Shown piece after piece: positions 25,101-37,100 of a stretch of DNA of 64,000 nucleotides (positions are counted from its first letter, which is position 1; the number at the start of each line of letters is the position of its first letter). Made by a program: the position numbers and the translations under genes. Location of the stretch: contig CM053253.1 in the NCBI GenBank assembly GCA_028583405.1, forward strand, positions 6,970,451 to 7,034,450. Reading direction: 5' to 3'. A model generated the notes under the pieces. The model was not told the origin of the DNA and made no database searches. It was given only the letters and a program-made list of their open reading frames with translations. This DNA is from Pogonophryne albipinna. Lineage: Eukaryota > Chordata > Actinopteri > Perciformes > Artedidraconidae.

Positions 25101-28100
25101 TTGCATCATCTTACCTTCCTTTTTGAGTGTTAGTTTTTATATTACCGTTCCAATCAATGCATCTCTGTGTTCCCTTGGCTTTAAATGAATGTTTCCTCTT
25201 CTACAAACACACAGAGAAAGTATCTACCAGGTCCTGTCTCAAACCACCCCAGAAAACTGCAGGAAAAACTACGTCAGTTACAGCATCGACCCCAAAACTC
25301 GGTACTTGAGAGTCAACCTCGCCTCCATCCAGGCCCACCAGGTCAGCGCTGCTATCCTCTATGTCAGGGGTGTCAAACTCAATTTCATCTCGGGCCACAT
25401 CAGCATTATGGCTGCACTCAAAGGGCCAGTTTTATATATAAGACTATATGAAAATATATACATATATAAGTTTTTAATATATATAAAATAATGTATTATA
25501 TTACATTATTGCCTCTGCATTGGATTATTATCAGATAGGGTTATAACCACAGGGGTAATAACTTCATAATTAACTACGTCTGAAAGCAGAAGTCTGGGGC
25601 AAATAATTGCAAGTCTCTTCAGTGCGCATGTCACAAAACGATTTAAAAAGATAACCCACATTTTGGAGAAAAAGTCAAATTCTAAGGAAAAAAGGCATAT
25701 TTTGAGATGCATTGTGGGACATGTAGTTTATGGGCAACGTGCTTCTGTAATCGTATAATACACATATTACAGTATATTCTTTGCAAGCTCTTGTGGGGCC
25801 GCAAGAAGTGAAGTCGCGGGCCGGATTTGGCCCCCGGGCCTTGAGTTTGACACCCCTGCTTTATGTACTCAACACAGATATCAGTCAGTTTCATCTTCAT
25901 GAAGCGTAGGGAGGTCAAGGATGCAGGTTAAAAAAAAACACATCATCTCATAAAAGTAAAGCAATGCGAAACTATACTTTACGTTCTGATAAAAGTACCT
26001 TGTCTATTTTATTCAGTATTATGTATTTTATATATATATATTATAGTAAAACTGCTGATACTTTGAGTGGCATAAAGTAGAATAAAATGTATCTATTGCA
26101 TTTTAAATATGTTTGTTTGCTTTACAAATTGTGCTGTGTAAACTAGTGAAAATGTACTTTAATACAGGATAATATGAGTTTAGTCTTTAGACAAATCTAA
26201 TGAGAAGAACAATGTGTTTGTTTGTTTTGTAATGTCGAGTGGGGATTCAATAATTCAATATTATTCGATGACATCCGTTTTATTCTACAACAGCTTATTG
26301 TTCTATCTCTTTTCTTGACATATTAATTTTTTATATTATTTATTTATATATTATTCGTTGTCTGTTCTTTGTATTTCTTTAAGTATTTCTTTAGGAATAA
26401 ATTCATTTGTGTAACATGTTGAAATGCTTGAACAGTAAAGTTTTAAAGCTGCCACTCACGCAGTAGAAAACTATTATTATAATAGTGTATCTACCTGTCT
26501 CTCTCTCTTCAGGTGCAGCACCTATATATCGTTGATAAATCCAATCCAGCGAGCAAGAAACAGAAGAATAGGTTTTCTTACCTGCGTCAAGGTCAGCTCC
26601 TCTTCACTGTGCAGCCTCTCAAGGCCTCGGTTATTTAAAGATGTAACGGTGGAATCACATTGTGATCAACATCATAACAATAAAACATTCTCTTACACAA
26701 TATTTACACATCACAGAAAGAGGTTTTTATGGCTGTGAAAGCCTCCCACTGTGGTCGCAGAGCACGCTCTGATGAATTGCCTTTGTTTTCCCCACAGATT
26801 CTGCCAGTGGTTTTGAGGAGTTGTTGAAATGGTGCCAGAAAAACACAGCGGGTTATAAGAATGTGGCTGTAAAAGATTTCACACAATCCTGGAGGTCCGG
26901 GATGGCTCTGTGCGCGCTGATCCACCACTTCGGACCCCAGCTCATGTGACCATTTACTTTTTTTCATGTGATTGTTGGATTCTTTATCAGTTCATTTGTT
27001 TAGTTGTGTAAACATGACACAGTCCTTTGAGACAAATCCACTCACTAAGCGGCTGCTCTGGGACATACTGTAAGAATCACATTAGGGGCAGACATATCCT
27101 TTATTTGAAATGCTGTTATTTATGTTGTTGCATGTCCCATATAGCCTTTTCACAAACCAATTGGTGCAAAAAAGCACCAAAAATGTGACCCGCTCTATCG
27201 AAGTCAGTCGGACGTCGCAACGGCTCATTTCAAAATAAACGTGGATTTGCGTAAAAAAATAGTTTTTCGGGGTTCGGGTGTTTTGTTTGAATTTAAATAA
27301 ACAAAGTCTTGGCTTTCAGAATATGAAACTTTTATTTCCTAAATCACACGATAAATACATGTTTGAAGCTTGTAAAGGGAAGATGGCAGCTCTCACTCGC
27401 AATCTGCTCTTCCGCAGCGCAGCCCCCCCTCCCTCCGGCTGAACTTATGAATGTAAGATTATAGTAATCATAGATAACACGGCAGGGTCCGTTACGGTTT
27501 GTTTTCATCTGATTCAATTAAACAAAGTCTTGGCTTTCAGAATATTAAACTTGTTTTGGCAAATTCAGATGATAAATACAACTTTGAAGCTTCGGCATAA
27601 TTACAAGCGGAGAACGGAGTAACTTAACGTCACAGCAGGCTTAACAACAGCCGGTGTTTCTCGTGAGTTTTTTCACGAAAAAACAATACACACTAACGCA
27701 AAATTACACAAACACACACACGTATACACACACACTCGCGAGCTTCCCCCAGACCAGTAATCCAAACCAAAATATGTTTCCTCCGTATTATTTTGATCAT
27801 TTGCTAGCCGCTAATAATCAATCGGATCGATGGATTCCATAGAAGAGGAAGGTTTAAAGGCCTTTTTCTCAAAATGATGACTCGGTGACAGTCATTATAT
27901 AATGTAACATATTTAGCTTAATATTTGGAGTACAACAACATTCCTGATATCATTAGAGAGCTCGGAATCTCCTCTTTCCAACAGTGTACTGTTCGGGTCA
28001 ATGCGACTGATTTCGATGGAGCAGGTCACAAATGCACTTAAAGTCCCTTAGCCGTTAAAAGCATTTAGTGAAGCATACAAAATGTCAGCCATCTCACAAC

Positions 28101-31100
28101 AACATGTTTAAAAGGCCTGGACATAACACTGATTTGACATCAAAAAGAAAAGTAAATATCTTTGATCATACAATGTACATGTCCCTTACTGTCTAGTCTT
28201 CTGGCGTGCAAATAAAACCCTGAAAATACAAATACACTTCTCAATCAAGCTAACATGCAGCTACTCACTGACCTAAATATGTCGGATAAATATTCTTTAA
28301 AATGAGCCTAATTCCATACACCGCTTGTCTTTGATGCAAGTTCATCATTTCTTCTTCAGCTACAACATTTAATCCCAGTTTTTCTTATTCCTCCACAGTG
28401 ACATGTCCGCCCTGGATGAGTCCAGCGCTGTTCACAACAACCAACTGGCCTTCAGCATTTTGGAGAAGGAGCTGGGCATCCCTCCTGTCATGGCTGCCAG
28501 CGACTTGGCCAACGGTGGTCAGATAGACAAGTTGTCCATGGTCCTCTATCTCACCCAGGTCCAAAAGGCCTTCACTGTGCCTGCAAAAGGTAAACATCTG
28601 ACTACTTATCATTTGCAAGGGTAACACAAATGTCGAAACATGATTTAAAAGCCAAAAAAAAAAACACTTTACAATTTCACACAGTTCATATTTTCATTAT
28701 TTATGTCATTTTTAATGCTGTTTACAATCTGAAATATATCTGAAGACAATGATTGATGACAGCAGCTTCATCTTACGTCACTCTGTTGCTTAGACACTGC
28801 ATTAGCATCACCCTAAAAGGGTCAGGAGCCTTCCCACTGAAACGTGTCTGGTGTTGAGAAGTGATTAAATGGCTGCTGTCTCTTTAAGAGCCTGTTACCC
28901 AGAATTCATTCGGCTTAAGTGGCTAGTGCTGAGCTCAGAGCAGAGCCAGCCTCTACTGGTTGTGCTGCTCTCCTGCATAAACCAGTCGAGCAGCAGAAAG
29001 AGCAAACAGTCAGTCACTGTGTGGCTTATGGGACGAGGATCTCCTGAAGGGGACCTACTGTTCCTGCGCCCGAGGAGGATATTATCCCGGATATTTGTAG
29101 CAGAGGTATTTTCACAGTCTTTGCATGTGGAGTTTGTGCAGCAATAAATGACAGAGCCCCGGGTTTGTGGGTGTGATAGATGCTCGCCGTGTGTGTGATG
29201 CTCGCCGTGTGTGTGATGCTCGCCGTGTGTGTGTGTGTGATGCTCTGCTGCGCTGCACGGGATCCACCGACTGAGGTGCAGTCAGGAGGGAGCTGTCATT
29301 CTCCCGTAACCTCAGCTGAATGATGAAAGCATGGGAGTGGTAGTAGTGAGAGCAGCAGCTGAAGAGTTTTTTATGCGGATTGACAAGTTAAATGCATCTG
29401 CTGTGGCGCTACAGAGAATACAAGTAAGAGGATGTTTCCAACAGAGTATTACAGATAAAAGGACGTACCTTGTAGATTACAAAAAGGTAGAATTAGGATA
29501 CTTTAAGCTGTGCAAGTAGGCCAAATCAGGTGTCTTCAACCTAGTGGGATAACCTGCATTTCTTGTGTGTCTCAATAAAACGTTTCTCTCTTTTCATTTT
29601 GTGTTGTGCTACAGACCCTGCAGCCTTCCCCTCGCCGGCCAAGCCTCTGAGTCTCTCCAGGACACAGTCCGCTGTCTTCTTCCTGAACAAGCTGAAGCAC
29701 AACTCTCTGCAAAGACGCAAGGTATGCCCACTGTGACTGTCACTGTTTACACAGCACCGAGAAATGTTTGATAAAGATATTTTCAAACACACTGGTGTGC
29801 TTGGCTGGATTTCACGTCTGGGCCTCCTGTCTGTGCTGTCTGTGACTCACATCTGTTATTAGATGTTTTCCAAGAGACGTGGGTTCTTTTTTTTAATCAT
29901 TATAATGGTGTGAATGTTCTCCACATAATCACGTCATGTGATGTTAATATTTCTTCTTTTCTCTGCAGGAAAAGCTGGCATCTTTGAAGAAAGAAAGAGA
30001 GACCACAATGGAAGAGGAGGACAGTGTGAGTTGTGATTGAAGCTTTTTGTAATAATCCTTCTTACTTTTTTGGGGGCAATTGACTGAATTGATCTGCCCT
30101 TTTCCCCCCAGACGGTGTTGCTGCCGGTGTCCCCTGAGCGCAGTCCTTCACCTATCCCTACTCCTGAGCCTGAGCTTGAGCCTGAGCCTGATGCTTGTGT
30201 GTCGTTGACAAACAGTGATGAGTGTTACTTCTGTGGACAGAGGGTCTACGTGCTGGAGAGGGTCAGCGCTGAGGGAAAGTTCTTCCATCGAAGCTGCTTC
30301 ACCTGCCATCGCTGCAGCATCACACTCAGACTGGGAGGATACACCTTTGATCAGACTACAGGTGAGCACTTAAAGAGGACATATTGTGCTCATCTTCAGG
30401 TTCATATCAGTATGTAGTGTCTCTACTGGGACATGTCTCCATGCTTTAATGTTCAAAAAGCTCTTTATTGTCTCATACTGCCTGTGCTGCAGCACCTCTT
30501 TTCACCCTCTGTCTGAAACCAGAGCCCAGTCTGCTCTGATTGGTTAGCTGGTCGGCTCTGTTGTGATTGGTCAACCGTTAAGAGATGTCCCGCCCCTTAG
30601 CCTAGCACGTACAATGTGTTGGAGAGCTGGTCAATAGAAGCTCGAGTGTTACATAGGGGGGGGGAGAGAAACTTCTTCTGGAGGGAACTTTGGGATTGTA
30701 GCCCTTGCAGATCATTTAAATGCAGAAAACCCTGTATAACACACGACTACAGGGAAGGGAAACCCCCAAAGAGCAGAAAAGGGCCCCTTTATTGTCCTCT
30801 TTTGTCAGAATTATAAAAGGAAGATTGTCGTGTGTGTACAGTTATAATGCAACACCAACAACTATTAATATATTGTTGGTATCTCTTCAAGTTTCTGTCC
30901 ATGTATGTTGCAATATTTAGACTTTTCGTCACAGTTACAGTATATGGCTTTTGTATTTCTGGTTTCACGGGTCCTCACACCATTTTGGAGTTTGTTTCTT
31001 CATGGTTGAATGCAACTATTGTTGGATAAAAGCGTCAGTTAAATGTAACGGTTTCAACAGCTATTGCTCCAATTGTATCATGTGTGTTCTCAACAATAAG

Positions 31101-34100
31101 TAAAGCACTGCCTTCATTATTGTAATTAATAATTTGCACTAAGACCATTTTTAAAGTGGCTCCATTTAGACTAAAAGGACATTAATAATTTATCAAAACA
31201 GCAGGCGCCTTTTTCTTCCCCTTCTTTGACACGTCAACATTCAGTTGTGTGACTTTTCAACCCCTTCATTGTTTCTGTCTGATGTCCCCTCAGGGAGGTT
31301 TTACTGTCAGCTGCACTCTGAAGAACTGGAGCTGCAAAACGGGGCAGAAACATCTTGTAAGGTGGGTCACTGAGCAGAGCAGATGTTCAAATGTTCTGTT
31401 ACTCATGCTACACCATTTCCTTTTGCATGATAAACCATCCGTCTGGTGTCTGGTCCGGTGTGTTCAGCCTGCAGCGCTCGATCGCTCGCAGCACAAATAA
31501 TGCAAATGTTAGTTTACCCGATTCGTACTTTCCACACATGTTTTGCGTATTTGTGGAAATGCCGCGACATCCCATGATGCTCAGAGGTTTGTTGAAGAGA
31601 TTGATGTCAGTTTTCTGGGATTTCTAAATAATGATGTTGTTGACAAGTTATGAAACATGTTTCCTTATTAAATACAAACGGAAATATGGAGGTCATTTCG
31701 TCATTCACTAAGAAAGTAAAGCTAGTAAAATGTATTGCTTAAAGAGAGTAATTGTTAAAGTCATATAATGAAAAATATATGAATGTATACTTAAGATACT
31801 TTTGAACCTAAGATACTTTTTTAAATGAAATTGAAGTGGACCGTTACATTTTGATACGGTTGTGAAATTCAAATTAAACCATATTTTATCAATATTTACA
31901 TCAATATATTTTTTGTGTTTTATATTTTAATGTAAATTCTGATATGCTAATTCCTGTCTTTATTATGCACCTGTTTCTATTCTATCTATCTCTAGACATC
32001 TTTTATTGTATTTCTGAAAGCCGTGTTTTATATACAGCAAATATGAGCACAGATGGGATGTGATGATGAACTTTTCAATTGTTAAAAAAAGAAATTCTCT
32101 GCACTTTTTCAACAACGCCGTAAAACGATGGCGGTGACAGGAAGCTGCATTTGCTCACACGTGCAGAACAAATCAGGTTTCCGGTACAGAGACGGTGTCA
32201 AAGCATAGTTTGTGTTCAAAAGCAGGAATGTGTGCCTTTTTTAAATGTCTTTTTTTTTCATTTCTGTATTCAGGATAGTGAAGGGAATCACAAAACAACC
32301 AATGAAGACAACAGGCTCTCCAGTGATGATTATATGCCCTCTCCATCAGATGGGGAGTACGAGCACACTCTGGACTGTGGTCCTTCTCCTCACTCGACAA
32401 CTCCCACTGAGCCTCCATCTATAACAGAGGCAGCAGCAGCTCCCACTGAGGAGGAGACGGTGCCACATCCCGTCCCTAAGCCTCGCAAATCCCAGCTCCC
32501 ACCCAGCCCTCAGCCCTCTCCTCCCGTAGCGAAACCTCGCTCCGTCCACATCTTCAACCCCTCGACTCCAGAAAGACAATCGTCTCCGACTCCTACAGAA
32601 GAGATCTCAAAGGCAGCGCCAGACTCTCGCCCGAAGCAACGAAAGCTTAAGATCAGCGATGAGGAGAAAAGCCAGCTGGTGAACCTCCAAAGCCTCAGCG
32701 TGGACTCGGACTCAGAGACCCCCGGTGGATCTTCATCCTGCTCCTCGTCCTCGGCTACAGCAGGAGGAACGAGCCCTCCCAAACCAGAGGACGGGCAGGA
32801 AGAGGAGGGCTACTGGAGCGGGAACCCCGCCAGTCACATGCGAGAGAAGAGGCACCGCCGCTGCTTCAGGAGGAAAGAGATGCCGGGCGGACAGGCGAGG
32901 GTCCGGTCCAAGTTCTCCCCGTGGAACCTGTCGTCCCCGAGGATCAGCAGAGACCCCCGGCTCAGCGTCCTCGTCAATCATCCGGGGAGAGTCGGTGAGT
33001 GGACTTGTTGTGGATCCGATGTAACACTCGCAACATTAAAGAATAAGACAAAGAGGAATCAATAGAACGCAGACACGGAGTGAAGTTAAATATGATATTG
33101 CTGCACAGCACTATGAGACGCATTACCTTGCAGCCAAGCAGTCAATAGTGTAATGCCCGATAGACCAAGATAATCTTCCAGTTTATATACACTTCAAACA
33201 GCATACAGTCATATATAGTGCTGCGGACCGGAACGCCGAACCGGTACTGGACTTGAAAAAAGTTTCGGTTCAAGTCCGGTTAAAACCGGAACGTCGGGAA
33301 CCGGTACTTGGACTCGCAAAAAAACTAGCACTTACGTATATTCTGGTGTCTGTGGTTATTTAAACATTCCCTGATAAACGTTATTCAGCGTCAATAAATG
33401 AGTGCTAATCCCAGTGTGCTCAGTGTACAACATCACATGTCATTTCACCTTCGATTCACGGTTTGAAAACGTAGCATTTCGCCACATGCTAATGCTAACC
33501 GGAAGTGAAGAATTTTCAGAATAAAAGTATTAAGTTAATAGTGTGAACTTCCGGTTTTTTCAGAATAAAACTGATTTAAATTAAATAGTGTATTTAATTC
33601 AAAATTACGCCATATCAACATTGATTTTAATTTCTAACAGTATGTATGTACATCACTATGTATGTAGTATACTGTATAATGTACACATGTAGAGTTGTAG
33701 AAAAGACATGGTGTACAGACAGTACAGTACACTCTGACTGTACAGTCACTACAGTGTAGCCTATACTGTATAGTAGGTGTGTAACAGTGTAATGCGTATA
33801 GTCTACTCTACACTCTACCTTTCAGCAACGTTTTAGGGATTTAGGCTCAGTCAGCTCAGGGACTGTTTGGTTAGTTTGGTAAATGAAATAAATGTTTGAA
33901 CTTTGTAGTAGTTCACTGTAGTTGCTGTCATAAGTCATTTGTAGACTAAGTGGCAAAAAGTTTTTTTTTTTACATTTGTACTTTGTAGAGAAATCAAGTT
34001 GGAAGGGAGCACAATAAACCTGACGAGTTTGAATTTGAGTTGATTATGAGTTAATTTTCAATTGATAATTACCTCACAATAAGTTCACTTTAGTTACTCA

Positions 34101-37100
34101 CACAACTTGACACAAGCCATGGGTTCAGGTCCGGACTTATAAGTCCGGACCTGAACCTGAACCTCTGGACTTGAGTCCGGACCTGAACCTGAATGTGAGT
34201 CCAAGTACGCAGCACTAGTCATATATGTTGCATCCTCTGTCCCCTCAGACGTTACATGATCCCAGATTTCATGACCTTATTTAGCAGTTACCTGACATGT
34301 ATGTATGAAACTGCTGCTGAAGAAATAGGCCAAATGAATAACTCACTAGCACGGTTTAAAACACACGATTATATAAAACAGATTCTACAGACGCTTAGTG
34401 GAGGACACAGGAAAACACTTTTGCACTTGTTTCAACATCTTTTCTTGCTTTTCCCACAACAGAAACAACATTCATACACAGCACTAACGAGGGATACGAT
34501 GACGACGACGATGATGATGATATATTAGATCGAGATGATGTCGACTTATTTGAAGAGAAGGTAATGGAGCTGATGTTTGCATTATAAGTGAAAGTGAGAA
34601 GCTACAGTTTAATCAGCAGTACATCCTGACACTTTGCCTCTAGTTTCAGACGCTGCCAGCAGACCCTGTTCAGGCCGAGAAGATGGAGTTGATGAAGATG
34701 AGGACACTTGAGCGGAGAGCAAAGACGAGTGAATTACAGCGATTACGCCAAGCTCAGGTCAGTGGCTCTCAAACCGGAGCAACCCTCTTAGCTAATCAAT
34801 ATTTTATTGGCCAGTGGCTTCTCCATGTTTACTCAATAAGCAGTGATCGTAGTATTGGTAAAATAAATGAATGTACCATTTTCAGGGTTCTTACGGTCAT
34901 TAAAAACCTGGAAAAGTCATGGAAATTCAAAATGCAAATTCCAGATCCTGGAAAAGTCATGGAAATGTAACTAAAGTTGCATCAAATATAATTTATATTT
35001 TAGCTAATCGCCGAAATAGTAATACTATATACTATATACTAATAAATACTGTATCGTATAGTAATGAAACGTAAAATGGCATTTAACTGACGAGGTATTT
35101 TGCTGGTGAGAGAGTTTAGTTGCTTTAGCGTGTAGAAGCTAGTAAGCCTACTATTGATTTGTTTTAGATAGGCACAACATGTTTCATATGCAGACCTTAT
35201 TTTCCTGTTCCATGTTCAAATAAACAATTTTCAGTGGTACCGCTGAGAAAGAGTAATTTTTTTTGGTCATGGAAAATTAGGTAAAGGTCATGGAGAAGTC
35301 ATTGAAAATCATTGGTGAAAAAGTGTATGAACCCTGCAGTCTAAAACTCCTGTGTCCACATGAGCAGGCAATATGTGTTGTGTGTTAAGTGTTAAACCCT
35401 AATATTTAAATCCTGTTTGTTTATTTGGCGGCACCAGTTTTGACTCTTAATACAGCAGGCCTTGTGGGCTTTTAACACTTCTTGAGCAGTGAGAAATGCA
35501 ACAGAAGGGCACTATTCATTTCTTAAGCCACCATGGTCTGATACGATCCTGCACAAAGTTGGTTACTTTGCAGCTGCAACATTTTGAACAACGTGATGAA
35601 TGCATGTCTTGTGGCTTTCTTCACTATCGAAGTTGCACATTGTGACCAGTTCAACATTTTTAATGCGAAGCAACGGCAGTGGAAAATGTTTGATTTGCAT
35701 TCGAAGTAACTTACAGGGTTCTTACGGTCATTAAAGACCTGGAAAAGTCATGGAAATTCAAAATGCTAATTCCAGGCCCTGGAAAAGTTATGGAAAACAA
35801 TATTTTTCCCAAAGTTTTGGAAAAGTCATGGAAATGTAACTAAAGTTGTTTATCCAATCACCGAAATAGTAATACTATAATGATAATACTGTATCGTATA
35901 GTAATGAAACGTAAAATGGCATTTAACTGTCGAGGTATTTTGCTGGTGAGAGAGTTTAGTTGCTTTAGCGTGTAGAAGCTAGTAAGCCTATTGGATTTGT
36001 TTTAGATAGGCACAGCATGTTTCAGAGCTTATTTTCCTGTTCCATGTTCAAATAAACCATTTTCAGTGGTACCGCTGAGAAAGAGTAATGTTTTTGGTCA
36101 TGGAAGATTAGGTAAAGGTCATGGAGAAGTCATTGAAAATCATTGGGGAAAAAGTGTATGAACCCTGCATTTAGAAATAGAGCTTGATACAACTGTGGGA
36201 ACATGAAACCCTGAGGCTGAGATCAACAAGATAAAAGCTCAAAACATGCATCGTTTCCTGAGAATTCTTTCTACTAAAAATAAAAACTAATGTATAGATA
36301 AATAATGATGTAATGAAAATATATTTACAGTCTTTTTCAGAAATAAATGCTGAGTCGTGATTTAATTAAAAAAAGCTGTGAGAATGTTGCATAATGTACA
36401 ACCTAGAGAACAAACAAACAAACTATGTATTGAGTCAAGGCTGTTAAAATGTAAAGATTTAATAGAATTACAGACGGCTTTAGTTGTGCATAAAGCAAAA
36501 AACAGAATACTGCCAGAAAATATACAAAACAAATGTGTTTGTTTGTTGAGGATGAGCAACATGGGAAGAAATTACATTTTAAGCATCAGTTTGCACGCAC
36601 TGCTTTTAAAGCAGATGTGTGTCTCTTGGCGTCAAGAAGTGGAATTCTTTGCCGAATGATTTAAAGGGCTGTAAGAACATTTTAATGTTTAAGAAAGCGT
36701 AATTAGACAGTATGAAGTTGACTGTTGTGTGTTCTGGTTTTATATTTCAGTATTGGTAAGCAACTGTGACTGAAAGAATATTGTTTTCATTTGACTTTTT
36801 GATGGTTATTTCATTTTCTTTTTGTAAGAAAGGGCAGGTAAAATAAGATGTTCTTCTTCCTGCTCCTTTCCACCATGCGTTTCCGCCAGGGGGGCGTCTT
36901 GCCGTCATTTGACGCCCTTATTCAGCACGGGACGCCCTGAACTCGAGGCGAGGGCGTCCAAAAATATTAATAATTTGAGAGAAGTTCGAGTTTTTATCGC
37001 TTGAAAAAGGAAAAAGGACATCCCTCTGTTGGAGGGGCAAAGCAGTCTGGTGGGATTCTTTTCGGAGTATTGAAAATCGTTTCCCCGACATCGGCGGTGC

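Noticed and set aside
29180..29240. Short regular tandem repeats as a CRISPR-like array
   Set aside because: Three adjacent tgctcgccgtgtg units without spacers, in a vertebrate intron: a simple minisatellite.
34883..36167. hAT target duplications for the family C pair
   Set aside because: The 8-mers beside each copy do not match (accatttt/cagtctaa and gtaactta/catttaga), so I do not assign a superfamily.
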